39,397 nucleotides of DNA from an uncultured Clostridia bacterium (lineage in GTDB: Bacteria; Bacillota; Clostridia; Christensenellales; UBA1242). This document shows, piece by piece, positions 1 through 8,658 of this stretch (its first letter is position 1; the number at the start of each line of letters is the position of its first letter). The stretch covers positions 1 to 39,397 of the forward strand of contig CAMLYK010000004.1 of assembly GCA_946491735.1 (NCBI GenBank), given 5' to 3'. Both the position numbers and the translations under genes were made by a program. The notes beneath the pieces were generated by a model that worked only from the letters and a program-made list of their open reading frames with translations, searched no databases and had not been told where the DNA came from.

Positions 1-113
1 AAATTATAAAAATAACTGTAAAATTTAATAAAAAACTTGCTATTTTATTGAATTTTTTGAAAAAAATAAATTTTTATAAAATACTAAAATTTAAAAAATT
101 TTAATAAAAAAAT

Positions 114-788
114 ATGGATACAAAAGTTAAAGGAATAGTTATAAAAACTGGTGATTATAAAGAGGCGGACAAACTCGCTTCGATTTTTACATTGGAGCAG
201 GGCAAAATATTTGTCAAGTTTGTCGGAGTGAAAAAGGATAGAGCAAAACTAAAAGCTATTGCTCAACCATTTGTTTTCGCAGAATTCAATATATCAACAA
301 AAGGGAAGACAAACACTATCACGTCTGCAAATCTCATTGATGATTTTTCTTCGCTATTAAATAATTATAATAAAATGATGTGTGGCTATATAATTTTGGA
401 TATCATTAAATCCATTCTTCCTAGCGAGAAAGCTGAACCTGATTTATTTTTAATTCTGCTTGCTTGCTTAAAAAATATTGAACAAAAAGATGAATACATA
501 TATACGATTGATTTTATTTTGAAGTTTATAGAATTTTCTGGTATGGGTTTGAAATTTTACGATAGTCCAAAAATTTATCTAGATAAAACGACAGGCGATT
601 TTGAAACAAAAAGGGATATTAATTCTATTGAAATAGATAAAAGAGTATACACAATAATAAAAAATGTTTATGAAAACAATTATTCTTTTGAATATAATCA
701 AACGACAATCAAACAAGCATTAAGACTGATGCACAATATTTTGTTTACGAAATTTAATGAAGATATCAAATCATTTAATTTCATCTAA
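114..788 (+). CDS. recO: DNA repair protein RecO
   Basis: RecO helps RecR and RecF load RecA onto single-stranded DNA and anneals strands during recombinational repair. The 224-residue protein opens with the RecO OB-fold pattern (KGIVIKTGDYKEADKL, then IFTLEQGKI), followed by an all-helical C-terminal domain. The zinc-binding cysteines found in the C-terminal domain of many RecO proteins are missing here; the expected region (around residues 140-160) has no CxxC. Such loss is common in the family. There is no Shine-Dalgarno sequence before the ATG, only A/T-rich DNA. It is followed after a 207-base gap by ppdK. Identification is from the N-terminal pattern, length and recO-ppdK proximity, which is frequent in Clostridia. 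Confidence 0.85.
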   Translation: MDTKVKGIVIKTGDYKEADKLASIFTLEQGKIFVKFVGVKKDRAKLKAIAQPFVFAEFNISTKGKTNTITSANLIDDFSSLLNNYNKMMCGYIILDIIKSILPSEKAEPDLFLILLACLKNIEQKDEYIYTIDFILKFIEFSGMGLKFYDSPKIYLDKTTGDFETKRDINSIEIDKRVYTIIKNVYENNYSFEYNQTTIKQALRLMHNILFTKFNEDIKSFNFI

Positions 789-927
789 CATAAAGTTTTT
801 TATTTTAGATTAAAGCATGCTCATTGATCGTGCATAATTTAATATGAATATAAAAATATATAAGGAAAAATGTTTGTACATATATTGTAAAGCAGAATAA
901 AATTATTTGTATATAAATTTAAAATAT

Positions 928-955
928 GAGCAATTTTTAGTTGCTTTTTTTTGTT
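928..955 (+). terminator. weak hairpin plus T-run upstream of ppdK
   Basis: AGCAA (929-933) can pair with TTGCT (941-945) around a 7-base loop, and a run of eight T follows. The stem is only 5 bp. It could be a weak terminator for recO or an attenuator in the ppdK leader. Confidence 0.3.
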
Positions 956-995
956 GTTTTATGTATCCTTAATATCGTAGTTTTAAGGAGATTAT

Positions 996-3638
996 ATGAA
1001 AAAATATGTTTATCTATTTAGTGAAGGTAATGCAAATATGCGTGAACTTCTAGGCGGCAAAGGTGCAAATCTAGCTGAAATGACAAGAATAGGACTTCCT
1101 GTTCCACAAGGTTTCACAATCTCTACTGAGGCATGCACTCAGTATTATGAAGATGGTCGTCAGATCAATCCATCAATTCAAAAAGAGATTATGGAAAACA
1201 TTGAAAAGATGGAGAAAATTACTGGCAAAAAATTTGGAGATAAAGAAAATCCATTGTTAGTGTCTGTTCGTTCTGGTGCACGTGCTTCTATGCCTGGAAT
1301 GATGGATACAATTTTGAATTTGGGACTTAATGAAGAAGTCGTTGAAACATTATCAAAGAAGAGTGGCAATCCGCGTTGGGCTTGGGACTGTTATCGTAGA
1401 TTCATACAGATGTTCAGTGACGTCGTAATGGAAGTGGGCAAAAAGTATTTTGAAAAACTTATTGACCAAATGAAAGAGAAAAAGGGCGTTGTGTATGATG
1501 TCGATTTGACAGCTGATGATTTGAAAGAATTGGCACGCGAATTCAAAGCTGAATACAAAAAACAGTTGGGTAAAGATTTCCCAACAGATCCAAAAGAACA
1601 ATTGTTTGAGGCTATCAAAGCAGTTTTCCGTTCATGGGACAATCCTCGTGCGAATATTTATCGTATGGATCATGATATACCTTATTCATGGGGTACAGCT
1701 GTCAATGTTCAGATGATGGCGTTTGGAAATATGGGAGACACTTCAGGAACAGGTGTTGCATTCACAAGAAATCCAGCGACTGGTGAAAAGGGCTTAATGG
1801 GTGAATTCTTGATCAATGCACAGGGTGAAGATGTTGTTGCTGGTGTGCGTACTCCAATGCCTATTGAGAAAATGGCAGAAGTTATGCCTGAAGTTTACAA
1901 TCAATTTAAAAAGATTTGTGATATTCTAGAAAATCATTATAGAGATATGCAAGACATGGAATTCACTATTGAAGATAAACATTTATATATGTTGCAGACT
2001 AGAAACGGTAAGCGTACAGCTGCCGCTGCTATCAAAATTGCTTGTGATTTGATAGATGAGGGAATGATCACAGAACAACAAGCCTTGATGCAGATTGATG
2101 CAAAATCACTTGATATGTTATTGCATCCTACATTTGATGCAAAAGCCCTTGCTGATGCAGATAAAAATAATGTTGTAGGAAAAGGTATAGCTGCATCTCC
2201 TGGCGCTGCAGCAGGTAAAATTGTGTTCACGGCAGAAGATGCTGTTGAATTGGGCAAGAAAAATGAAAAAGTTGTGCTAGTTCGTCTTGAGACCAGTCCA
2301 GAAGATATTGAAGGAATGAAATATGCACAAGGTATTTTGACAGTACGTGGTGGACAAACTTCACACGCAGCAGTTGTCGCTCGTGGTATGGGTACATGTT
2401 GTGTGTCTGGTTGTGGCGATATTAAAATGGATGAAGAAAATAAACAATTCACACTTGCAGGAAAAGTATTCCATGAAGGAGATGTATTAAGTTTGGACGG
2501 CTCTACTGGTAAAATCTATGATTGTTTGATCAAGACCGTTCCAGCTGATCCAAATAGTGGATATTTCGGTAGAATAATGAAATTGGCAGATAAATATAAA
2601 GCATTAGGAGTTAGAACAAATGCAGATACTCCACATGATGCTGAACGTGCTGCTGAATTGGGTGCACAGGGAATAGGATTGTGCCGAACAGAGCATATGT
2701 TCTTTGAACCAGATAGGATTGGCGCATTCCGTGAAATGATATGTGCTGATACGGTAGAAGAGAGAATCGAGGCATTGAATAAGATCGAACCTATGCAACA
2801 AAAAGACTTTGAAGGCTTAATGGAGGCGTTGAAAGGTCAACCTGTTACCATTCGTTTCTTGGATCCACCTTTGCATGAGTTTGTTCCAACATTAGAAGAA
2901 GATATTAAAGCACTTGCAAAGACACAAAACAAGACTGTTGCTCAGATCAAACAAATCATAAATGACTTGCACGAATTCAACCCTATGATGGGTCATCGTG
3001 GATGTCGACTAACTGTCACATATCCTGAGATTGCAGAAATGCAAACAAGAGCTGTAATCAAAGCGGCTATTAATGTTCAAAAAAGACATCCTGATTGGAA
3101 AGTTGAACCTGAAATCATGATCCCATTGGTTGGAGAAGTGAAAGAATTGGCATTTGTCAAGAAAATTGTTGTCAAAACTGCAGATGAAACTATTGCAAAA
3201 GCAAATGCAAAATTAAAATATGAAGTCGGCACAATGATTGAAATTCCAAGAGCTGCTTTGACTGCTGATGAAATAGCAAAAGAAGCTGAATTCTTCTGCT
3301 TTGGAACAAATGATTTGACTCAAATGACATTTGGATTTAGCCGTGACGATGCTGGTAAATTCTTGCCATCATATTATGCAAATAAGATTTATGAATCAGA
3401 TCCATTTGCTCGTCTAGACACTGTTGGAGTAGGCAAGTTGATGGAAATGGCAATCAAGCTTGGTAAATCAACTCGACCAGACTTGCATGCAGGTATATGT
3501 GGTGAACATGGTGGAGATCCTTCAAGTATTGAGTTCTGTCACAATATTGGACTTGACTATGTAAGTTGTTCACCTTTCCGCGTTCCAATCGCAAGGCTCG
3601 CAGCTGCTCAAGCGAACATTAAAAATCCAAGAAAATAA
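996..3638 (+). CDS. ppdK: pyruvate, phosphate dikinase
   Basis: PPDK interconverts pyruvate + ATP + phosphate with PEP + AMP + PPi in the cytosol, and in anaerobes often acts in glycolysis or gluconeogenesis. The 880 residues match the full family length. The N-terminal ATP-grasp domain contains GGKGANLAEM near residue 20 and SVRSGARASMPGMMDT near residue 100. The swivelling phosphohistidine domain has GGQTSHAAVVARGMG with catalytic His457. The C-terminal TIM-barrel PEP/pyruvate domain has GLCRTEHMFF, FGTNDLTQMTFGFSRDD and the catalytic Cys835 in GICGEHGGDP. AAGGAG lies 7 bases before the ATG. Codon choice is less A/T-extreme than in neighbours, as expected of a highly expressed enzyme. It appears to be monocistronic, with long gaps on both sides. 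Confidence 0.98.
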   Translation: MKKYVYLFSEGNANMRELLGGKGANLAEMTRIGLPVPQGFTISTEACTQYYEDGRQINPSIQKEIMENIEKMEKITGKKFGDKENPLLVSVRSGARASMPGMMDTILNLGLNEEVVETLSKKSGNPRWAWDCYRRFIQMFSDVVMEVGKKYFEKLIDQMKEKKGVVYDVDLTADDLKELAREFKAEYKKQLGKDFPTDPKEQLFEAIKAVFRSWDNPRANIYRMDHDIPYSWGTAVNVQMMAFGNMGDTSGTGVAFTRNPATGEKGLMGEFLINAQGEDVVAGVRTPMPIEKMAEVMPEVYNQFKKICDILENHYRDMQDMEFTIEDKHLYMLQTRNGKRTAAAAIKIACDLIDEGMITEQQALMQIDAKSLDMLLHPTFDAKALADADKNNVVGKGIAASPGAAAGKIVFTAEDAVELGKKNEKVVLVRLETSPEDIEGMKYAQGILTVRGGQTSHAAVVARGMGTCCVSGCGDIKMDEENKQFTLAGKVFHEGDVLSLDGSTGKIYDCLIKTVPADPNSGYFGRIMKLADKYKALGVRTNADTPHDAERAAELGAQGIGLCRTEHMFFEPDRIGAFREMICADTVEERIEALNKIEPMQQKDFEGLMEALKGQPVTIRFLDPPLHEFVPTLEEDIKALAKTQNKTVAQIKQIINDLHEFNPMMGHRGCRLTVTYPEIAEMQTRAVIKAAINVQKRHPDWKVEPEIMIPLVGEVKELAFVKKIVVKTADETIAKANAKLKYEVGTMIEIPRAALTADEIAKEAEFFCFGTNDLTQMTFGFSRDDAGKFLPSYYANKIYESDPFARLDTVGVGKLMEMAIKLGKSTRPDLHAGICGEHGGDPSSIEFCHNIGLDYVSCSPFRVPIARLAAAQANIKNPRK

Positions 3639-3824
3639 TTTAAATGTAATTTTGTTTGATAGATAAACATTTTCCAAGGCTAAACGAATGAATGGGTTGC
3701 CAAGATGTTATCATTAAAATTTTTACTAAACTGATTTTTACGATGTTTAATAGATAGATGTTTATAAAATTGTTATAGAAACAGCAATTGTATAAATGGA
3801 AATTAGTACAGAAAAAGGATATGT

Positions 3825-4220
3825 ATGAGTAGAATTGTAATTTCGGGAAGTATGCAATTTTTGAACGAAATGAAAAAATATAAAAGACTGATAGAGAAAA
3901 AAGGCTTTACAGTAATTCTACCCGAAGAAGATAATTGGGATAAAATAACACCTGAACAAATTAATAACTTTAAAAGAATTGTTTCTAAAAGATATTTTGA
4001 TATTATTGCAGACGCTAATACGACGGCATTGCTTGTTGTCAATTCTGATAAAAAAGGTGTAAAGAATTATATAGGAGCAAATACTTTTGCTGAAATTCCA
4101 ATAGCCTTTTATTTTGAGAAAAAAATATACTTATTAAATGACATCTATGGACCTTATTCTGATGAATTATTGGCTTGGAATGTTATACCATTAAAGGGAA
4201 ATTTGAATTTATTAAATTAA
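3825..4220 (+). CDS. small nucleoside 2-deoxyribosyltransferase-like protein
   Basis: A 131-residue protein with an alternating strand/helix pattern: an N-terminal strand with ISGSM, then residues 67-75 TTALLVVNS, then GANTFAEIPIAFYFEKKIYLLND. The order 'strand ending in a small-residue turn, mid strand with VVN, then T-x-x-E-I-x-x-A' is typical of the Rossmann-like nucleoside 2-deoxyribosyltransferase/TIR-related fold, where the Glu is catalytic. This is a fold-level inference; the substrate is unknown and it may be only a conserved hypothetical protein. AAAGGATATGT before the ATG gives a weak ribosome site. It stands alone and is followed by a strong terminator. Confidence 0.7.
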   Translation: MSRIVISGSMQFLNEMKKYKRLIEKKGFTVILPEEDNWDKITPEQINNFKRIVSKRYFDIIADANTTALLVVNSDKKGVKNYIGANTFAEIPIAFYFEKKIYLLNDIYGPYSDELLAWNVIPLKGNLNLLN

Positions 4221-4255
4221 ATTTTACATATTTGGTTAAGTTAGAATTGGTTTTT

Positions 4256-4297
4256 ACAAAACAAACAGACTATATAAAAGTCTGTTTGTTTTGTTTA
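4256..4297 (+). terminator. 16-bp perfect hairpin terminator
   Basis: Bases 4256-4271 (ACAAAACAAACAGACT) are the exact reverse complement of 4279-4294, with a 7-base loop. The 3' arm is T-rich. It ends the preceding small gene; no gene reads into it from the other side. Confidence 0.8.
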
Positions 4298-4411
4298 AAG
4301 CCTTGTAGAGAAGTAAGATTTAATTTATTTATCAAAAATATTTTTATGTAATTATATAAAAATTTAGGAAAATATAAAGTATTAGTTGTATTAAGTTATG
4401 AAGAGGGGTAG

Positions 4412-4425
4412 GTAGGAATTCCTAC
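4412..4425. repeat. perfect 14-bp palindrome upstream of dnaG
   Basis: GTAGGAATTCCTAC is a perfect palindrome without a spacer, about 90 bases before the dnaG start, in otherwise A/T-only DNA. It may be an operator; it could also be a short hairpin followed by a T-rich run (4431-4440). Confidence 0.4.
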
Positions 4426-4513
4426 ATTATTTATTTTTTTTAAAAATTAATTATTTAATATAAGGAAAGTTTTTTTATGTGGTGTATTAAGCAAGTAATT
4501 GGAGTATTTACTG

Positions 4514-6313
4514 ATGATAAATAGTAGTATCCCTTCCCAATTTATAGATGAAGTTAGAGCAAAAAATGATATTGTAGATATTGCTAGCAAATATATGACA
4601 CTCAGTCGTCGTGGAGGGAATTTTTGGGCATGTTGTCCATTTCATAATGAAAAGACACCTTCATTTTCAATTAAGCAAGATTGGCAGATTTATAAATGTT
4701 TTGGCTGTGGCGAAAGTGGGAATGTTTTTAATCTGATAATGAAACTGGAAAATGTTGATTTTCATACCGCTGTTGAGATGCTGGCGAAAAATGCTGGACT
4801 TGAAATGCCAAATGAAAAAGACAATATTGTGATGCAAAAACAGAAACGTCAGCGTGAACGTATATTTCAAGTTTTAAAAGCGACAACCGAATTTTATCAT
4901 GACAATTTGTCGAATTTTAAAGACTCTGAACAGAGAAAATATTTAGATAAACGAAAAATTTCTCCTGAAATGATAGAAAAATTTCAAATAGGAGCATCTT
5001 TCAATTTCAATGACCTACCGAAATATCTTCAGAAGCTTGGTTTTAGTGCAGAAGAAATGTTGTCGGCAGGAGTGGTTGGAAGAAATGAAAGGGGAAATCT
5101 TTATGATTTTTATGCTGAAAGATTGATTTTCCCAATGAGCAATGGCTTTGGCGACGTTGTAGCGTATTCAGGTAGAGCGGTAGACGACCGAACTGACCGA
5201 GCAAAATATAAAAATACTCCTCAAACATTAGTTTTTAATAAAAGTGAAATATTATATGGGTACAATTTTTTACGGGATTTAAAGAAAGAACATTTACTGG
5301 ACACTGTTATAATTGTTGAAGGGCATATAGACGTGATAGCTTGTCATCAAGCAGGCATTACCAACACTATTGGCAGTATGGGTACTGCATTAACTACACA
5401 ACATGCGAAGAGAATTAGGCAACTTGCAGATAATGTCATTTTATGCTTGGATGCAGATAAGGCAGGAAACAAAGCCACTTATAACGGTATTGATGAATTG
5501 AGAAAAATTGGTCTTAATGTCAAAGTCGTTAGACTGGATATCAATATAGCAAAGGACCCGGATGAATTTTTGAAAAAACGGACGAAAGACGATTTCATGG
5601 AACTATTAAACAAGGCTAAGGATTGTATAGATTTCGTATTGGAAGATAGTGCAAAGAAATATAACATGGACATCAATTCAGACAAAAATAGGTACATAAA
5701 TGAGTCTTTGAAATACATTAGCACACTTTCGACTCCATCCGAAGAAGATATATATTTACGCAAAGTTCAGCAAATCACCAAAGTCCCATTTGACGTATTA
5801 AAGAGAACTTTTGAAATGATTAGTGCTGATTCGGTCCGTCCAACAAATAAAGAACCAGAAGAAAAACAACATAATGAAACTGAGTCCAATAACTATATTT
5901 TGGAAAGTAAAATTATGCTATTGGCATCACTGTTACATAAAAAAATTAAAAATATTGATGAACTATCAGGACTTTTTGACTCAAATGATGAATTAAGTGC
6001 ATTATATGGGTTTTTAAAAGAAAAGATAGAGAAAAACGAAGATTATAATGTTTCAATGTTGTATGATAATTTTGACATTAAAGAAAATTCACCAATTGAT
6101 ATGGTAATTAATTATAAATTTCCAATTGATGAGGTTTATTCAAAATATTTAGCGGACACAATTAAACGTGTAAAACTATTTGAAATGGATAAGACCTTAT
6201 CTGATATCAGAGAAAAAATGCTCAGTAGTACAACTACTGAAGAGAGGTTAGATTATTTAAAAAAATATAAAGAATTACAGGATATGATTAATAAGGAGAA
6301 AACTAACAGGTGA
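4514..6313 (+). CDS. dnaG: DNA primase
   Basis: DnaG makes the RNA primers for replication and is recruited by the replicative helicase. The CHC2 zinc finger is complete (CPFHNEKTPSF, then KCFGCGESGN, residues about 35-65). The TOPRIM core follows, with VVEGHIDVIA (EGHID where EGYMD is usual) and LCLDADKAGNKA. The C-terminal 150 residues form the variable helicase-binding domain. I chose the ATG at 4514 (MINSSIPSQFI) because GGAG at 4501-4504 is 9 bases upstream; an in-frame TTG at 4499 would add five residues and has no ribosome site. First gene of an operon with a sigma-like gene and rpoD, the classical macromolecular synthesis arrangement. The stop overlaps the next start by 4 bases. Confidence 0.96.
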   Translation: MINSSIPSQFIDEVRAKNDIVDIASKYMTLSRRGGNFWACCPFHNEKTPSFSIKQDWQIYKCFGCGESGNVFNLIMKLENVDFHTAVEMLAKNAGLEMPNEKDNIVMQKQKRQRERIFQVLKATTEFYHDNLSNFKDSEQRKYLDKRKISPEMIEKFQIGASFNFNDLPKYLQKLGFSAEEMLSAGVVGRNERGNLYDFYAERLIFPMSNGFGDVVAYSGRAVDDRTDRAKYKNTPQTLVFNKSEILYGYNFLRDLKKEHLLDTVIIVEGHIDVIACHQAGITNTIGSMGTALTTQHAKRIRQLADNVILCLDADKAGNKATYNGIDELRKIGLNVKVVRLDINIAKDPDEFLKKRTKDDFMELLNKAKDCIDFVLEDSAKKYNMDINSDKNRYINESLKYISTLSTPSEEDIYLRKVQQITKVPFDVLKRTFEMISADSVRPTNKEPEEKQHNETESNNYILESKIMLLASLLHKKIKNIDELSGLFDSNDELSALYGFLKEKIEKNEDYNVSMLYDNFDIKENSPIDMVINYKFPIDEVYSKYLADTIKRVKLFEMDKTLSDIREKMLSSTTTEERLDYLKKYKELQDMINKEKTNR

Positions 6314-6837
6314 TTAAAATTGATAGAACGGACAAACTGTATAAATATTTAGAAAATTTGGGAGCAACTGATATTGATAAAACATATGAAGAGTTGGCAA
6401 AAAATGGTAGGTATAAGCATGAAGACATTCAAAGATATTTTATGTCAAAGTTCCAACCAAGTTTGACTAACGAATGTGATGAAGAAGATTTAGAAAAAAT
6501 CTTAGATTATCATGTTGATTTAAAAAAAATAAAAAAATTATCAAACAATGAATTAAATTTGCTTTTAAAAATTTATGAAGAAAATAAAGACAAATTCATT
6601 GCAGAAAAAATAATCAATTCTAAGTTAAAAGAAGTCCTGTATTTATGTATTAATTATCACACTCTACATAAAGATATCGACATTCAAGATTTAGTACAAG
6701 TGGCAAATTTGGGTTTAATAGAGGCCCTTGATCATTATAATAGCAAATCAAAAATTAATTTTAATGATTATATACTTTATTGGATTAGGGAAAAAATTAT
6801 AGAAGAATTTGAGGAGAAAAAGAATGGTAAACGTTGA
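6310..6837 (+). CDS. truncated sigma-70-like protein (regions 1.2 and 2 only)
   Basis: A 175-residue protein starting at GTG, overlapping the dnaG stop by 4 bases, with AAGGAG about 11 bases upstream. Its C-terminal half can be laid along the housekeeping sigma encoded next door. [18 protein letters not shown] corresponds to region 1.2 ([19 protein letters not shown]). The segment from [12 protein letters not shown] through [21 protein letters not shown] to [13 protein letters not shown] corresponds to region 2 ([44 protein letters not shown]). It ends right after region 2.4, so regions 3 and 4 (-35 recognition) are absent. The N-terminal 90 residues are charged and helical. It could be a core-binding modulator, a minimal sigma or a decaying paralogue; its intact frame and coupled start argue against simple decay. 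The last 14 bases overlap rpoD. Confidence 0.8.
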   Translation: MIKIDRTDKLYKYLENLGATDIDKTYEELAKNGRYKHEDIQRYFMSKFQPSLTNECDEEDLEKILDYHVDLKKIKKLSNNELNLLLKIYEENKDKFIAEKIINSKLKEVLYLCINYHTLHKDIDIQDLVQVANLGLIEALDHYNSKSKINFNDYILYWIREKIIEEFEEKKNGKR

Positions 6838-7918
6838 CGAGATAAAACAAAAGTTATTACATCAGATGAATGATCTTCATCAAAAATCAATTTCAGAAGA
6901 TAGATTGTGTAGTAAACTTATTGGAAAATATGAAGATATTAATGCAGATGAAGTTGAGCAAATCAAGCAATATTTGATTGATAACGGCATCACAATTACT
7001 GATAGAAGCGATGTGCAAATTGATGATAAGGAATTTGAAGATATTATCAGTCAAATCAATGTCAATGATTCTGTCAAACTTTATTTGAAAGAGATTGGAA
7101 ATATTCCACTATTGACTCCAGAAGAAGAACGCGAATTGAGCAGACAACTGATTGAAGAACATAGTGAATATGCTAGAAATAAGTTAAGAGAATCTAATTT
7201 GCGTTTGGTAGTAAGTATCGCTAAGAGATATCAAAACAAAATGCCGTTCCTAGATTTAATCCAAGAAGGGAATGTTGGACTTATGAAAGCGGTGGACAAG
7301 TTTGATTATACCAAAGGATACAAATTTTCTACCTACGGTACATGGTGGATTCGTCAAAGTATAACGCGTGCAATATCGGACCATGCAAGGCTTATTCGAA
7401 CTCCTGTTCATATGGTTGAAACTATGTTAAAGCACAGTAGAGCGGTGCGAGAATTATTGCAAGAGTTGGGCAGAGATCCTACAGTTGAAGAGATCGCTGA
7501 AAGATTGAATACCACTGTTGACAAGGTCATAGAAGTTCAACGAATTTCGCAAGACCCTATTTCATTGGAAAGTAAAATGGGCAGTGATGAGGATAGTAAA
7601 ATTGGGGATATTATTCCAGATGACAATGCTCTATCTCCACATGACATAACTATGCAAAATATGTTGAAAGAACAGTTGATGAGCGTGTTGGAAACTCTCA
7701 CTCCACGTGAACAAAAAGTTATCAGATTGCGTTATGGGCTAGATGATGCTCATCCTAGGACATTGGAAGAGGTTGGACGTGAATTTTCAGTGACTCGTGA
7801 ACGTATCAGACAGATTGAAGCAAAAGCATTGAGGAAATTGCGCCATCCATCAAAATTAAAACGTTTGCGTGATGATTTGTCCGATGATGAAGATCAGGGT
7901 ATGAAAGGGAGAAAATAG
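6824..7918 (+). CDS. rpoD: housekeeping RNA polymerase sigma factor (SigA/RpoD)
   Basis: The principal sigma factor directs RNA polymerase to -10/-35 promoters. From the ATG at 6824 (GAGGAG 7 bases upstream) the protein has 364 residues, the usual Firmicutes SigA length; a TTG at 6809 would put the ribosome site inside the gene. A short region 1.1 is followed by region 1.2 ([19 protein letters not shown]), region 2 ([17 protein letters not shown] with the -10 melting aromatics), region 3 ([16 protein letters not shown]) and region 4 ([15 protein letters not shown] and the [22 protein letters not shown]). The canonical promoters seen in this window agree with such a sigma. It overlaps the preceding sigma-like gene by 14 bases, and its TAG abuts the next ATG. 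Confidence 0.98.
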   Translation: MVNVDEIKQKLLHQMNDLHQKSISEDRLCSKLIGKYEDINADEVEQIKQYLIDNGITITDRSDVQIDDKEFEDIISQINVNDSVKLYLKEIGNIPLLTPEEERELSRQLIEEHSEYARNKLRESNLRLVVSIAKRYQNKMPFLDLIQEGNVGLMKAVDKFDYTKGYKFSTYGTWWIRQSITRAISDHARLIRTPVHMVETMLKHSRAVRELLQELGRDPTVEEIAERLNTTVDKVIEVQRISQDPISLESKMGSDEDSKIGDIIPDDNALSPHDITMQNMLKEQLMSVLETLTPREQKVIRLRYGLDDAHPRTLEEVGREFSVTRERIRQIEAKALRKLRHPSKLKRLRDDLSDDEDQGMKGRK

Positions 7919-8617
7919 ATGAAGACAATTTTAGAGATACAAAGATTAGATAGACAAATCCGTGCTTTGTTGCGTGAAGTGGATAAATGTCCTGCCAGCA
8001 TTGATTTCAAAAATTATAAAAAACTTTTGCAAGAAGGTAGGGCAAGATTTGAACAACTTGAATCACAAGCAAATGAGATTATTAAAAACTACAATATAGT
8101 GTCAAATAAATATTCAAAATATAAAGGTAACAGCGAAATAATTCGTAAACGAAATGTGGAAAATATTAATTTGGACAATATATCTTCGCTTATAACAGAC
8201 GCTAATGGCTTAGTTGGAGAATTGAGTGAAGAGCACAGGAGAGTTGAAGATTTAGTAAGGAAATCAGAAGAAATAGTAAGAAAGAGTGCCGAACTTTCTA
8301 ATAGACTTACGGAAGCAAAAGCTCGCTCGGGTGCCATCAAAGCAAAAATTGAAGCAAAGAAACAAGAAGTCGCACCAAAGATTGCCGAATTAGAAAAAAA
8401 GATTCGCGAATTGGAACCTAAAGTTGAAGACAAAGAAAAATATGAAAAATACAAAGAAATGAAAGCAAATGGCATCTTCCCTGTGTATGTGCCATTAGAA
8501 GAGAATTTTTGTGGTGGTTGCAAAGTAGAATTACCTTTGAATTTTATTGAAAGATTGAAAACAAAGAAAATGTTGCCATGTGAACATTGTGGTAGAATTA
8601 TTATGCTAGACAAGTAA
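7919..8617 (+). CDS. coiled-coil protein with C-terminal C4 zinc ribbon (DUF164/CT398 type)
   Basis: A 232-residue protein, long antiparallel coiled coil for residues 1-185 (heptads rich in Glu, Lys, Ala) and then a zinc ribbon with two CxxC knuckles: FCGGCKVELP and PCEHCGRII. This layout is that of the zf-RING_7/DUF164 family (Chlamydia CT398/CdsZ), cytosolic proteins of unsettled role that have been linked to RNA polymerase sigma-54 or secretion complexes in other bacteria. The ATG follows the rpoD stop with no gap, and AGGGAG lies 8 bases upstream, so it is translated from the dnaG-rpoD message. Co-transcription with sigma is consistent with a transcription-related job, but that is inference. 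Confidence 0.85.
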   Translation: MKTILEIQRLDRQIRALLREVDKCPASIDFKNYKKLLQEGRARFEQLESQANEIIKNYNIVSNKYSKYKGNSEIIRKRNVENINLDNISSLITDANGLVGELSEEHRRVEDLVRKSEEIVRKSAELSNRLTEAKARSGAIKAKIEAKKQEVAPKIAELEKKIRELEPKVEDKEKYEKYKEMKANGIFPVYVPLEENFCGGCKVELPLNFIERLKTKKMLPCEHCGRIIMLDK

Positions 8618-8628
8618 TTATCTTAAAT

Positions 8629-8658
8629 CACTTCTCATATATATTACTATGAGAAGTG
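8629..8658 (+). promoter_or_regulatory. 11-bp hairpin enclosing the next gene's start codon
   Basis: CACTTCTCATA (8629-8639) is the exact reverse complement of TATGAGAAGTG (8648-8658), with an 8-base loop. The ATG at 8649 lies inside the 3' arm and no Shine-Dalgarno precedes it. No T-run follows, so a terminator is unlikely; a start-masking structure is possible. Confidence 0.5.

Noticed and set aside
1937-2452. Long minus-strand reading frame (171 codons) within ppdK
   Set aside because: It lies wholly opposite a well-conserved enzyme, its protein is Ser/Ile/Cys-rich without motifs, and no ribosome site precedes it.
4443-4462. 20-base exact match to 32491-32510 as a dispersed repeat
   Set aside because: Both copies are pure A/T and lie in DNA of about 90% A+T; a chance match somewhere in the intergenic DNA is plausible, and no flanking similarity extends it.
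6310-6837. Pseudogene remnant of rpoD
   Set aside because: The frame is intact, starts with a coupled GTG, has a ribosome site and preserves hydrophobic patterning, so decay is not the simplest reading, though not excluded.
8089-8613. 174-codon minus-strand frame opposite the zinc-ribbon gene
   Set aside because: Shadow of the coiled-coil codon pattern; Ser/Phe-rich translation with no family features.
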